A stretch of DNA of 64,000 nucleotides from Theocolax elegans (lineage: Eukaryota > Arthropoda > Insecta > Hymenoptera > Cerocephalidae). Below are positions 11,301 to 24,960 of this stretch, in pieces. A model generated the notes under the pieces. It saw only the letters and a program-made list of their open reading frames with translations, did not search any database and had not been told where the DNA came from. The stretch lies in the NCBI GenBank assembly GCA_026168455.1, contig CM047425.1:1276001-1340000 (forward strand), in the 5' to 3' direction. Each line of letters starts with the position of its first letter. Position 1 is the first letter of the stretch. A program made the translations under genes and the position numbers.

Positions 11301-11754
11301 TTTCATCTTTTTCTCTCGCACGATATCACGTTTATCGATCACTTCGATGAATTTGTCGATCAATATATATTTCAATTGGAGATGTATTACACGTGGATTT
11401 AAATTAAATTAATTATTAATCGTTAATTACCCTTGAGATTTATTAATGATTTGAAATTTTTAAAGATTTATTACTTTGTATGCTTTTGGTATATTACGAG
11501 GTAATCCAGTGTATTTTGAGAGATGTATGTATTTATATGGAGTGCATTTTATATGTTGTATATTTTGTGGTCAGAATTAATCAGCCAATTAATAAAAATG
11601 ATTAATATACCTAAACAAATCATTTCGATCACAACCAATAGAATTTGACTATTTTTACGTGTTCTTTTTTTTGAAGGTTAAAACAACCAATTAAAAAACA
11701 TGTATATTCTACAGATATGAATTAAGACGATGTCGAATCCAAATTACAAGAATA

Positions 11755-11995
11755 TGCACCTTTCAACCCGAAAATCAGATCTAAAAAATATTGAATTACT
11801 CATCTAAAAAATTCATACCGACAGCTTATAAAACCAGCTATCTTGCTTTTGTAAGAAAAAATTGTTTTTTAATAATAATTGAATGAACAATTGTGGGTCA
11901 GTAATTATTCGTTAAAAATTTTCAATTATGAATTTAGCAATCTAGAAAAAATTGGGTATATTATTTAAAGCATGCCTAAGGACCTGACGTTTAAT
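11755..11995 (+). repeat. Dispersed repeat family R1, copy B
   Basis: Begins with CACCTTTCAACCCGAAAAT and ends with GGGTATATTATTTAAAGCAT plus GCCTAAGGACCTGACGT (11954-11990). This is a 37-base stretch with only a few differences from copy A at 1541-1577. The interior is more diverged than the ends. Confidence 0.65.
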
Positions 11996-13129
11996 GTTTT
12001 TTAAAATACTTATTCGTTCGTTTATAAAAAAATGTAAAAATTACCACTTTCCGAGTATGATCCCCTCAAGGAAAAAATTTAATAACCCCCCATAATGGCA
12101 AAATAAATAATTGAAATATCAAATTTGAATGCAACGTCAAATATTTAATGTTATATATCCACACGCGTATTCGAGGAAAATCCAGTTTGTGCATGTGTAC
12201 GTGTATCATAACGTGTGGGTCTGTGTGTGTATATATATATTAACGGAGTTTTACTCCTGGTCTACTTATACATTCATAAAATTTGGTGAAGATTACAGAA
12301 AGTTCATTAAAGAGGGAAAAGTAATTTAAAACTTTACACACATGTCTTGTCGGAATGGAAAAGTGGCGTTTCCTTGTTATAATCTAACTTTCCTTTTCCG
12401 AAAGCAATTGCTTGGTATACACATACACGCTTCATCGAGATATATATGCATAATTTCTCGTCGCGTTTTAATGAAAAATTGTGTACTTAAAATTTAAATA
12501 AATTCATTGAAAAATTCGTTGATCCATCATTCCCCCCAAAAATATGGTTAATCGCATAACCTAAAAATACTTAATTTCTGCTAGATCAGTTAAAAAATAC
12601 ATCAATTACGAATACACATATATGCGTTCGATTAAATTTTATCGTAAAATAATTTATTAAACGTTTTTTAATAATTTAATATATCGAGGTACATATTGTC
12701 GATATATAATTTTTATTAAAAAAAAGAATAAACAATAAAATATCATCGCGAGTAACGAGGCAATATATTTCATCGTTAAATTTAATATTAAAAGACCGAT
12801 TATTATTTTTTTTTGTCTTCGTTTTCGTTTCGAAGATGAAACAGAGTAAAACACGATGCTCGGATCGAATGTTAACTATTATGTGAATCATAAAATTGTC
12901 GTCTTTAACGTATATCGAACACATTCTCGTTCATCCATTCAATTTGCATTATTACGCGATCATCGTGCTGATGGAGGTAAAAATAAAAAAAAGAGGCGAC
13001 ACATCAGTTTTAACGTAAATTACGTAAAGGATAATATCTTTGATTTTTGGCGTGATGTTAATTAAATAAATCAGTTTGAAATATAATTAGAATTAGAATA
13101 TTTGTGATTTACAATTTATCAAGCTTTAA

Positions 13130-13830
13130 AATTACCGGTATTGGATATTGTATTGAAATAATAATGAAATATTACTGAATATTTACGGAATATTACCAAA
13201 TTATTACTAAATTATTACTTAATTACCGAATATAATTATTGATTCATTTTAAATTATTACTGAATTATCAAGAATAATTGTAGAATTAATACTGCATTAT
13301 TATATTTTTATTATTGAGTTATTACTGAATGACGACTGCATTATTAAAAGTAGTATTTAATTACAGAATTTTTATTAAATAAATACTTTATCATTACGAA
13401 ATGACTTTTGAATGCTTATTGAATTATTATTATTATGAAAATGTTACTGATCTATTACCGAGAGATTATTGAATTCTGTCTGACCGATTACTAAATTATT
13501 AAGAATGATTATTGAATCAATTCTGAACATTTACGAATAATTATCGAATTATTGCTTACATATTATTGAATGAATACTTAATCGTTACGAAACTACTTTT
13601 GAATGCTTATTGGATTATTACTAAAATATAACTTAACTATTACCAAATCCATATTAAGCTTTAACTAAGTTTTCACTGAATTATTAATAACGATTGTGAT
13701 GAAACGCTGAATAATTACGAATAATCATTGAATTATTATTAAACTATTATGGAATTATTAGTGAATTATTACTGAACGATTACTGAATTATTGCTGAATG
13801 AATATTAAATCACAATACGAAATATTAATA
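13130..13830 (+). repeat. Degenerate 11-bp tandem array, unit GAATTATTACT (array 1)
   Basis: Best units are at 13752-13806, where GAATTATTAGT, GAATTATTACT, GAACGATTACT, GAATTATTGCT follow head to tail at exactly 11 bp. The rest of the block is the same word with point changes and indels. A second array with the same unit and orientation lies at about 21010-21350. Confidence 0.75.
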
Positions 13831-14579
13831 TTAATTACACGTATTATACGTCTCGTTCAAAACTTTAGTATCTCAATTTAATGATAAATACGCATCTGAA
13901 AGATACAGAGAGAGAAAAAAAAGAGGAAATAACAAGAGTGAATCCGCCGTTTAATGAAACGTTAATTAAAACAAAGATGTATAAAAGTAAACGTGCATGT
14001 ATATGTATATGCACATCTACGGAACAGCTATTAACTTTCCTCTAAATCATTCGCATTACGCTCGCTATCGCAAAAAAGTTTTCCTCTGCAAAAAAAGGAA
14101 CATAGTCAATCAATTAGTCAACGATGTAAATAAAACAAAAAAAATTAAAGGAAATTTTTTTGTTTTTTGTTAACCGTTAATCCCTTCTACGATATATTTC
14201 TTCTCTCTCTCTCAACTGTGCGTATGCGTGCGTGCGCGCGTGTGTGTGTGTTTGTGTATTGGAAGAAAAAGGTGAGGTATATACGAAAAAAGTGCACATC
14301 TGGTGACCTCCTTCCCCTTCTCAATGGAGAGCCCATCTCGTTTTCTTTGCTTTGTGTATATATTCACCAGTCTGATGTTTTGAAATTCGACTTTTTAGGG
14401 TGCACGGTGTGAGAGCGTTGATTCGAATGTATATGCGTGCTATAGTTCGTTTTTTTTAATTTCGTAAAACCTATGTAGGTTGGTTACTTCTTTTATTTTT
14501 TACGTTTATGCTTGTAGCTTTAGCTCTTTTATACAGAGTGGTTACACGCCCACACGGCGATAAAAAATTTTTTAGTGAT

Positions 14580-15340
14580 TTAATTCGAATTTATTGAATA
14601 GTAATATTGAATTGGATCGGATGATAATTATTTGAACTAAGTTTATTTTATTAACCTTTTATTGAATTGAATATGTTTATTTTATTTATTTCACCGAATC
14701 CACTATATATATATTATTAATGCTATATATGTAAATTATTATAATATATATATTTAAATTGAATCTATCTTATTATTATTTTTATGTGAAATATCTAGAC
14801 TATAGTGGATAAATTAATTTTATTTATCTAATCTAATTGGGTAAACATTTACTTTAATTAATTTAAATTCAATTAATATTTGAAATGGTTTAAACATATG
14901 TTTATTCGAAATAATGTAATAATTCTTTCTTTTATTGAATTAAATAATTATTAATGTGAATTAATCAATTTCATTTTTTTATTGAATCAAAACAATTATT
15001 TATATATTAAATAACCCAATACTTTCGTGTAAAACAAGAAGATATTAGAATTAAATCAATTTTAGATTTTTAATAACTTAAATACACATTTTTCGAACTT
15101 AACAATCAATAGATATTTATTTGAATTAAGCTAATTTTATTTTCTTGTTTTTTAATAAAGTTAAATTTTTATTTTATTTAATCAAGCTGTTAATTTTATT
15201 AAACTAATCCAATTAAATAAATATCTATTTGATTAAGTAATTTGATAGAAGCAAATAAATACATACGTTTGAATTAAATAAACGTATACATTTAAATAAA
15301 ATATTTAGAGGTATAAATAAAACTATTTATATATATCTAA
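14580..15340. repeat. Degenerate TTGAATT/TTTATTT AT-rich block
   Basis: Dense in TTTATTGAATTGAATATGTT-like words and ATTTGAATTAA. Very few G or C. Non-coding. Confidence 0.55.
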
Positions 15341-15705
15341 AAATGTAATTGTTAGCTTAATAATTTCCTCCAGTTTTATTCGTTACTCCGCATTTTTTAA
15401 AATTATCTTCTCGCTTGAAAAAACGTTGTTGCACTTACGTGGACCGCACTTAACAAAAAGTAATATTTCACCGCAAAATAATAATGATTATCATTACAAA
15501 GCGAAGTATAAAATATAATTATAAAATTTTGAAACAAAAAAAAGTATAGAAAATAAAAAATAATGATAGCGGAGAGAAAAAAAAGAGGATGCAACAGTGG
15601 TAAAAAAAAAATTAGATAAAAGTATATACTAATTACTTAATTCCTTTTTCTCCCTGTTTTCCCTCCCATTATAATTCTTTACAGAACGAGTTTCCTCCTT
15701 GTGTG

Positions 15706-15715
<10 letters not shown>

Positions 15716-15747
<32 letters not shown>
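15716..15747. repeat. (GT)n microsatellite
   Basis: Sixteen or so GT units, preceded by (TA)n. Confidence 0.95.
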
Positions 15748-15749
<2 letters not shown>

Positions 15750-15904
15750 AACTTCCACGTGAACATTAATTCAATTGCAATATACGAAAATTTAATTACG
15801 TTTTATATACACTACCTCTGTGTATTCTTTACCTAATTAAATAATCAACTTGTACGATAAATAACGAAAAAAAAAATTTCGATTTAATTAATTTATGCAC
15901 GTTA

Positions 15905-16320
15905 GAAAAAGAGAGATTGAGTAGTAGGTAACCTAACCCATAAAATTTTCGTTGCGATTATAAAATTTCTAGAAAAAAAAAGAATTTTTATATTAATCAA
16001 TTTATATTTGTATACAAGAAATTATTGCGTTATAAATTAATACCCAAGCGATTTAAAAATTATGAAAAAAATAATAAAGCGTACTCGGTATTATTAATTA
16101 ACTTATGTGCACTAAAAAAATATAATAGTAATAAATGCGTTAATGTTAACCTAACCTGTAAAATCGCAGTCACAATTTCAAATTTACAAAAAAAAAGGAT
16201 ATCCGATATTAATTAATTAATATCTTTGCTATAAAAACGTGATTGCGTAATACCTAACCTAACCAGTAATAAGATTTTCATTGCAATTTAAAAATTTATT
16301 ACCACTTCGGAAGGTATACA
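15905..16320 (+). repeat. Three diverged copies of a TAACCTAACC-containing unit
   Basis: GTAACCTAACCCATAAAATT (about 15928), GTTAACCTAACCTGTAAAAT (about 16144) and ATACCTAACCTAACCAGTAA (about 16250) each run into a similar stretch with a CG(T/C)TGC- or TCATTGCA-like word and poly-A. The CCTAA word resembles the insect telomere repeat (TTAGG)n, but there is no true telomere run. Confidence 0.5.
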
Positions 16321-16359
16321 TAACCTATATATCGTTAAATTTCATTTCTCCGTGGTTCT

Positions 16360-16620
16360 CACACTTTGTATTTTCTCTTCTCTTTCTCTTCTCTTTCTCT
16401 CTTTGGTGTCTTCTTCTTGTTTTTCTTAAGCTCGGGCGCTCGATATTTATAGCATTAATCTCGTTTTGCCGACGCGCAGCTGCATTCCACGCTTTCCCTC
16501 TTTCTCTTTGCCATTGATAGTGTCTCTTTCTATTTTTCGCTGTTTTGTCTGAATTTATCGTTTGCATTTCCATTTTTTTTTCCTTTTTATTCCCCTACCA
16601 CCTTCTTTTCCGCCTTTAGG
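16360..16620. repeat. Polypyrimidine (CTTT/CT) tract
   Basis: TTCTCTTCTCTTTCTCTTCT and similar runs on the plus strand, strongly pyrimidine-biased. This explains the open frames on both strands here, which are not genes. Confidence 0.7.
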
Positions 16621-17359
16621 GAATATTAAGCCGTTTCAAGATTTTAAAGACGATGTTTAAATTAATTAATAATTTTAATTAAATTTTAATTTAAATAATA
16701 ATTTAATTTTCGATGTTAATATGATTGGTAGGAAGCATTTATTCAATTGTTTAGAGATTATTGAAAAGATTAAACCGAGGAACTAAATGAAGTTGAATCT
16801 GTTCAACCAATATGATTGATCTGCTTTACCGATTATCGGTAAAAGAAAATCTAGTGTTATTTCAATTTGGCGTATCGTATACCGAGAGATAATAAACACA
16901 CACATACACACACAGATTTGTTCTCAACGTTAGCTTTTAAGGGGAAAAGAAAATGCGAAATATATGTATAGACACAGATACACACACTCCTGTATGTATG
17001 TGTATATATATATATATATACCTGTATAGAAACGAGGAAATGTACGTATAGAAAACGAGGGAGCCGACGGACCACATTATGTCATTTTTCTTTTTCTCCC
17101 TCTCTCTAGCAGAGTCAAAAAAAAATTCTTTTTTTTCCGTACGGCTTCTCTTTTGTTGTTTTCTCTTTGCTCGAGGACACTAAAAATTTAGATCTTTTCT
17201 TAATCCCACGTGTATATACGTGACGTTACGTTTTATTATTCTCCTTTTTTTAATACGGTATTAATCGAACGTTGTTATAATTGTATAGTCAATTTGAAAA
17301 AAAAACGTAATGAGGTATACTTTTGTTATTGAAAAGTACGTTAAAAAATGTGGATTTAA

Positions 17360-17582
17360 CCTATAAGGATTTCCACCGTGGTTTCTAAAATATTCAGGTG
17401 GAAATTAAAAAAAAAAACATCCAGTATAATATCCGCCATATTTTTTCCGCAATTTTGAATTTTCATTTTCATGGCAGAATCAAGTTCAGAGACCTAAATA
17501 AACCCTTAAAGACTTACTTAGACGTGCGTAATTAATGAAAACACATATGACGCTTACAGGCGTCATCCCGACCCTCTAAAGG
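17360..17582. mobile_element. TTAA-flanked MITE-like element, 223 bp
   Basis: TTAA (17356-17359) is followed by CCTATAAGGATTTCC. The other end reads GACCCTCTAAAGG then TTAA (17583-17586). The right end inverted is CCTTTAGAGGGTCGGG, next to a perfect small hairpin TGACGC-TTACAG-GCGTCA. TTAA target sites with CC-starting ends are typical of non-autonomous piggyBac-type elements. The two ends match only partly, so the call is moderate. Confidence 0.5.
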
Positions 17583-17624
17583 TTAAGGAAATTGTTATTT
17601 GAATTTTTAATATTGAATGGTTAT

Positions 17625-18180
17625 TTGTTAAATTATTTATAATTAATGAATTTTATTGAATATTTTAGAAAATAAGAATAATAATATTTAATTAAATCAA
17701 ATTTTGATTTAAATCTACCAATTATTTAATTTAAAAAGAAAATTTTATAGAATTCATAAAAATGTATTTAAATCAATAATCGTTTAAATTGACTTCAATA
17801 AATATATATTACATTGAATTTATTGAATTACGTTGAGTATTTTGTCGTAAACAAAAATAATAACATTTAATCAAAGAATGGATTCTGTTGAATTAAAGTG
17901 AATATTTATTTAAATTTACGAAGTATATATTAATGTATTAAAATTGAATATTTTCGTACATATTATTGATCATATTGTTGAATTGAATCAATATTTAATT
18001 GAAGTAAATGATAATTGTGTATTTATTAAATTCAATTCAAAACAATATTTAAATCAATATAATATTAAAAATTTAAATTAAAAATTTTTTGAATAAAATA
18101 ATTTTTACTTTGTATTTATTCAATTGAATTCAAATTAATATTTGATTTAATAATATTTAATTGATTCGAATCATTCCGAC
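17625..18180. repeat. Degenerate TTGAATT AT-rich block
   Basis: Words such as ATTGAATCAATATTTAATTG and AAATTGAATATTTT recur. Non-coding. Confidence 0.5.
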
Positions 18181-19029
18181 TCGACATTTTATCGAAAGAA
18201 ATATTTTATGTAAATCAATACATTTTTTATTCGAGGCAGTATGTTCCTATAAACAAACAATTTTATTAACTATAGTTACAAATACCTTTGGATATATATA
18301 TATATGTTTCTTTTTCCTTTACAAGATATCTCCATCTTTCTTTAGCTCATAAAGCTCAAAGAATGCACCTTTTCTCTCTCTCTTTCCTTCTCTTCGTATT
18401 GTTCCTGTTTCTTCTTCTTTTTCTTTTTACTCTTTTTATCGTTCACTCACACGAACGCATCGGCTTCTCCCTTCCCCTTTTTCGTTGGTTTTTCTCCTCT
18501 CTCACACGCACACACATACACGCTATATTTTAGCGCCGGCGCGTTCCTCGTCGAACGACTAAAGAGTATTCCACAACGCGATTTTCATCCAAATCACTAG
18601 ACTGAAAAATACCCTTAACTCTCGAACGGGGTGGAAAAATATATGTTGAAAAAAATGCAGTGTATGTACCTCTCGTGTTTTTTTTATACAATCCAACATT
18701 TCAAATCCAATTGGTATTTACGATTTTTTGTATACTCTATAAAGTGTATATATATCTTTTCGATGTTCAGGTGATTCTTTTTTCAATTTTTATGTTTGAC
18801 GAATTGCACGATGGAAATATTGATAATGAATTTTTAAGATTATGATATGACTGTCGAATTGAATAAGGAGAGGTGCGTTAAAATTTAATAATATGTAATT
18901 AAGTAATTTAATTAATTCATTTTTGCTTAACGAGAAGGTTAATTTTGAGCATTAAGAATTTGATATTTTATTTATATAGATTATACTAGTGTAATATTAC
19001 ATCGGCACGGATAAAGAAAGGAAATTATC

Positions 19030-19720
19030 GATTTGAGTCATCTTGGTTATTTATAATATTATTGAATAAATATATTTGGTATACACGATATAATATAAAA
19101 TATTTGTTAAATAGCTAAACAGAAATAAGTAACTCAATTCTTATATGAATATATTCATTTGATTCGAATCGATTCAAATACATTCAATTTTATTTATTTA
19201 TTTACGAGATAACACTTACAACATTCTATTCATACATTAAACAGATATTATTTAATTAAAAGAGAAGTTAAATTATTTGCTATTAAATTAAATCTAAAAT
19301 CAATTAATACTAATTGTATAAAGTTACAATTTAATTTAAATTAATCTTTATTATTATTTTGATATTATTGATCTTTATTAAATTTATTATTTAATCTGAT
19401 AAAATGTTACTTATTATATTGTAAATTTAGTAGAAATTCAATAGATTTCTATTAACTTAAATATCTTTATTGACTGATTTATAATTGTAAGTGTTACTTA
19501 CACTAATTATATCCATAGTTAGAATTTCTATAAGTCATTATTTGATTCAAATCAATATTATTGACTATTCAAAACCATATTTAAATAAAATAAAATTTTT
19601 ATGTAAATAAATTAATAGTTATTAAATAAATAAACAAGTACTTAATTAAATAAGTAAATCCAAAAATAAATATTATACCAGTAAATTTATTTATTTATTT
19701 ATTTATTCACTTATCAATCA
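19030..19720. repeat. Degenerate AT-rich block ending in a (TTTA)n run
   Basis: GATTCGAATCGATTCAAATA near 19160, TTTATTTATTTATTTATTCA near 19687. No coding potential. Confidence 0.5.
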
Positions 19721-21009
19721 GATAAAATTACATACATTATTTATATTAAATACAATTCCTATATAGAGATAAAGTCTAAATAACGAAAATAATTAATCAA
19801 TTATTAAATAAATAAGTCATCATTATTATTCAATTTTGAATCAATGTTATCATTCTATTCAAACCGATTCCTTTGTACTCAACAAAAAAAATATTTTTCC
19901 ACGTACATTGTATAGTACGAAACTTTGTTAATTATCGAGCACGACTCTTTACATGTACATAAGTTCGAACGACATCAATTTTCCGAATACGATAATTCGA
20001 TATAATAAAATTAAAAAAAATAGTAACTAACGTAATAAAAGTCTCTTGTACAAATAATAAAATTCTCAATAAAAAAAAAAAAAAGAAATCTTTCAAATCC
20101 AAATTTCGATTTATTTTCTTCCCCTCCTTCCCAACGTCCATTCACTCTCCGAATAAAAAGCGACGGATGTAGCAAAACTGTGTATATACACGAGAGCTCT
20201 TATGTACAAGGAAGTATATATAACATACACATACACACATACGCATACACGTACGTGTCACACGTACGTAGATCGGATATTCAAGGTGTTAGCAGTTCGA
20301 TCGACACTTTGCCAACTTTTAATCCGATTTCATATATTTTATGCTGGCCATTCCGAGCTTATACTCACCTATAGCGCATGTGTGTATATATGTATGTGTA
20401 TGTAGATACAAAGATCCGAGGCCCTCGAAAAAAAAAAAGACTGAGAAAGGGAGGGCGAAGGAAAGAAAAAAAAACACACACACACTCACACACAAAGCCT
20501 TGGAGAAACGAAGCTGCGAAACGTAACAAACCAAGAGAGACAGAGAGAGAGATGGTATATATACAAGTTTTAAAAGAGCCAATTTTAAAGGGAATAAAGT
20601 ACGTAGAGCGAGAACAAATTATCGGAGTTTCCAAAGTGATTTATACTTTACTTTTTTCTTTTGTTTCCCGTATGCTAGACCAACTTTTGATGTGAATGTG
20701 TATATATATGTGTGTTTTTTTTTTGTTTTATTTATTACTCCGTGTGGTCGAATGTGGCTGGCTAATCTTTTTCCCTTTTTCTTTATTTTATTCTTTTCGA
20801 GGGAGGAGAAGTGGGGGTAGCTTTATTATATTTTAAATATATCAGTTTTAGGCTTATTGAGTGTTGTAATAAAGTGTAATGTTTTCTTGTATCGAAATAT
20901 ATTGAATTCAATAGTTTCTTTTTTTTTCCTCGATCAATGAGTTTGTATAGTTTATACCCGTCGTATATGATTTTAGTTAACGTCGCAATCTTCGAATTAC
21001 AGTATTTTA

Positions 21010-21350
21010 TTGAATGGATGATGAATTGTTGCTGAATTATTACTGAATTATTTCTGAATGCTTACTGAATTATTGCTTTATAATTATTTAATTATTACAG
21101 AATGACTGCTGAATTATCATTTAATCGTTACTAAATTATTGCTGAATTATTATTCACTTATTATTGAGTTATTACCGAATGAATGCTGAATTATCATTGA
21201 ATTGTTACTAAGATATTGCTGAAAAATATTATTATATTATTATTTAATATTGCTGTATAATTATTACTGAAATATTACTGTATTATTAATATTAAATTAT
21301 TACTGAATAATAATTGAATTATTACTTGATCATTATTGAATTATTACTAA
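21010..21350 (+). repeat. Degenerate 11-bp tandem array, unit GAATTATTACT (array 2)
   Basis: Starts with GAATTGTTGCT, GAATTATTACT, GAATTATTTCT, GAATGCTTACT, GAATTATTGCT head to tail, then becomes irregular. Same unit and strand as the array at 13130-13830. Confidence 0.75.
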
Positions 21351-22042
21351 TTATATAGAATGAAATTATTCTTGATTGCCACTAATGAAAATAAAAGTAC
21401 TTAAAAAATGTTTTTTTTTTCTTGTTGCAATTAATCTACAGTTTCCTGATAAGTTTCCAGTCTTTACTGTATTATTCTGGATGATTATCCTGTAATTTCT
21501 GATTCATTATTTCATGTTTACTTAAGTATTACTCCATTATTACACATTAATTTTGAAATTCAAATCATTACACAAACGATTTTCGAATGATTTTTGAATT
21601 ATTATTGTATTATCATCGGCTTATCGTCATTAAGTTACATCGAATCGAACGATTATTAAAAGAAATATAATAATCTACTTAATTTTTTTGTTCTCCAACA
21701 AATGTATCCATGCAGAATACGGTCGAAACACAGTTATAAAATGTTCACTAGTTAAATAATTACCGATTCATACCAATTTATCGTAACCAGCCCGATGTAG
21801 ATACACGGATAAATCCAAATAATTGAAGACAACAAAAAAATTTTTAGATTTAATCCTTCAAACGTAGATATATACGCACCCGTAGTTCGTATATTTTGTA
21901 TTAACCGAGTAATTACCGCGCCCCCTTTCCTCCCCCCGCTCTCTTTCGCTCCCTCTCGTTGCATTATAAATTATAGCTCAATAATATTCTCTCCTCGTTA
22001 TCAACATCAATTATCGACAGCTTCGATTATCATCGTCGTCGT

Positions 22043-22136
22043 GATAATAATAATAATAACAACAATAATAATAATAACAACAATAACAATAATAACAATA
22101 ATAACAATAATAACAATAGTAACAATAATAATAATT
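22043..22136 (+). repeat. (AAT/AAC)n trinucleotide array
   Basis: About 30 trinucleotide units alternating AAT and AAC in a roughly regular AATAAC pattern. Confidence 0.95.
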
Positions 22137-22358
22137 AATTAATTAATTAAAATTCCGCTAATACACGTACACATATTTATTTTATTTCCCTCGCGAAAAG
22201 GGAATAGAAAAAAAAAGAAATATTAATAATAATCGCTGAAACGTATAACACGATTATATATACCACCGCATCCTCTCGACGTGACACTCTTCGTTGCTAT
22301 ATACATACATAAATATAATTATATATATATATTAATTAAATGGAAAATTATTTCGTTT

Positions 22359-22360
<2 letters not shown>

Positions 22361-22403
<43 letters not shown>

Positions 22404-22910
22404 CTAAGCATTGGGTACACGCCCGTGTTTACCTGGATATATATATATATATATATATAATAACGTCGAAAATGTAAAAGTAACCTTCAAACGCACGAGG
22501 AAAAAGGAGAGAGAGAGAGAGAGAGAAAAGGAGGGGAGGGGAGATGTGGGTCCCTTTTAGTTTTACGCGAGGTAATTTACCTATACACACATACACGCAC
22601 ACGCACACGCATACGAGAGAGAGAGAGCTCGGAGTCCTGGCGTTCCTATCTTTGGTATTACGTGTACACACATGCACATACACACACATACTCTCTGACC
22701 ACCGCATGAAACTCGAGCTGTGTGTGTGTATGTGACTGTGTAGAAGCCGAGCAAAAGCCGCGGTTAGGAGCTCACATACACACACACACACACACACACA
22801 GACAAACGTGCCGCGCACTGAATATTATGACTTGCATACGTGTATATATATATATAGCGTCGAGAGACAGAGAGAGAGAGAGGGGCGGGGGGGGGGGGGG
22901 GGGAGGGCGA
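22361..22910. repeat. Compound microsatellite cluster
   Basis: In order: (TA)n 22361-22401, (TA)n 22437-22459, (GA)n 22507-22527, CACG-type repeats 22584-22610, (GA)n 22613-22628, GT-rich 22720-22740, (CA)n 22776-22801, (GA)n 22862-22882 and a 17-base G run at 22887-22903. The frames running through it on both strands are repeat artefacts. Confidence 0.95.
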
Positions 22911-24104
22911 GATGAAGTATTGATGTTCTCTATTTTGATATCGAATTTGTAAAATAACCGCGTAATTAATAGGATATTTCGAATGTAAAAAAAAACTCCG
23001 TGTACACCGTGTAATTTAATAAATGCATATATATATATACACATTTATATTTAATTAATCCGCGTTGTTGCGTTTTATAAACAATAAATTAATTTTTCGT
23101 TTTACACGAAAATATAAAATAACGATTGGAATGTAATATCACTCGAGGCAGTCAAAATGTGCGAGTATGCGTACGCGCGTCTCTTCATAATCGATAAACA
23201 TTTTAAATTATTTTATATGTATACGTGCTTGTATGTGTCTAAGCGTTACAAATCGATTTTAACAGAGGGAGAGAGAGAGAGAGAGATTGAATGTTTGACG
23301 TGAACTATAGTCGAAATTTGGGTCGAGCACAGTTTGCACACACATCTAAACTATTTTGATGAAATTAAACTAAGATGTGTGTATAACAATCGACTGGTTG
23401 TTAAACTTTACGTTAGATAATATATATATATATTCACACACATAGATGTTGCGCTTGTGTGTATATGTACACGACATGAAGTATAATATTACATAACGAA
23501 TGAAGTGGTAATTTGAAATATTAAACGTATACATTTTATTATATATATATGTATTATACGAGAGGGAGGTAGACGTTTCGATAGTTCGGAATGTAAAATC
23601 GAGAGGACAATTCAAATTACGCAGGGCTCTACACTTATCGATAACAATCCATAATATTAGGTTTCCAAGTGTTGATTTGATTCATTGGAAAAATTGTGGA
23701 TGTCGTTTTTTTTAGACTATTTTTTTTGTGTACAGTTAATACACGGTCGGTAGGGTAAATAACAAAAAATAATAATTATATACATATAAAAACTAAAAAA
23801 TAAATATTTTTTTTATTTCTCGACTTTGTTTATACGTTTCGTAAATAAGAACGGGGAATGGATGGGAAAACGAGAGATGTGTCGTGTCGCACACACAACA
23901 CAGAGTATATATAGGTGTAGCGTAAACGTGTATATGTACAGTAACGTCCCTATAAAACGTCAAGATGATATACAATCGACGATTCGTCGTGGATTGATAT
24001 TTTTAGAGATAGAACGGGAAAAACGACCGTATATGGAATATTACTATATCATGTGTGTGTGAGGGTGTGTATAAGCTTTTTGTAATTCGCGCCGACGACG
24101 ACAG

Positions 24105-24127
24105 ATATATATATATATATATATATA
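24105..24127. repeat. (AT)n microsatellite
   Basis: Pure AT dinucleotides following CGCGCCGACGACGACAG-like GC-rich sequence. Confidence 0.95.
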
Positions 24128-24239
24128 ATACCAGTTTCAACTTAATCCAAATTTAAATTTTATACACATGAACGTATTGTACTCGTAGCATCGTTCAAAA
24201 TATTCTGAAAATAGGATACCTTTTTACCGGATTCTAATT

Positions 24240-24960
24240 CACTTGAGTATGTGTTGTAAGATTTAAAGTTGAAATTTACGTGATTCAATATTAAATAATA
24301 CTGAGTTAATTCGATTTAATATTATTAATCGATAGTATTGATTCAGATAATATTAAATCAATGTAATGCGCTTATTTATGGTGTATTTATGTTATATAAT
24401 TTATTAATATTATAATAGGTGAACACCGTTAAAGTCCCCAGGGGGATAAACGGTAGGAAGTGCCAGGAAAAAGAGAGCACAAATCAAGAATAAATAAAAA
24501 AAAAAAAAAAAAATATTATAATTTAATAATAATTGAAGTAGAAATCTTTAAAATATGGATTTAATAAAAAAAAACTCGATTCATATACGAAAATTAATTT
24601 AATTCGATAAAATAGTAATGATTCAGATACTTTTATTTGAATTGGTGTATTTTTAAATAAATAATCAAATACGATATTGTTAGATTTAAATGAAGATTGG
24701 ATTCAAACAGATCTATATATTTATTTGAACAAAATAGTGTTGGTTCAAATATTTATTTTTAATTCAGTAAAATAGTATTGATTCACAAAAATACTATAAT
24801 TAAATAATTTATTACATTAATTAATAAATACGTAATGTTTTATTTAATTCAATAATAAAATATTAATTCGGATACTATTTTTTTCAAGTCCATAAAATAC
24901 TATTAATTCAAATACTTTAGACCAAATTCGATAATTGTCAATGCACTTAATCTCATTACA
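24240..24960. repeat. Degenerate GATTCAAAT / AATTCGATAAAAT block
   Basis: Recurrent TAGTATTGATTCA and AATTCAGTAAAATAGTATTG words; poly-A (18) at 24496-24513. A small GC-richer insert at 24418-24480 has no recognised function. Confidence 0.55.

Noticed and set aside
16998..17035. Minus-strand CAG|GTATAT zero-length junction
   Set aside because: The donor half is part of a (TA)n microsatellite and lacks the GTAAGT core expected of ratchet points.
22429..23044. Long open frames on both strands across the microsatellite cluster
   Set aside because: Cysteine/valine, histidine/threonine and proline runs are direct translations of dinucleotide and G-run repeats.
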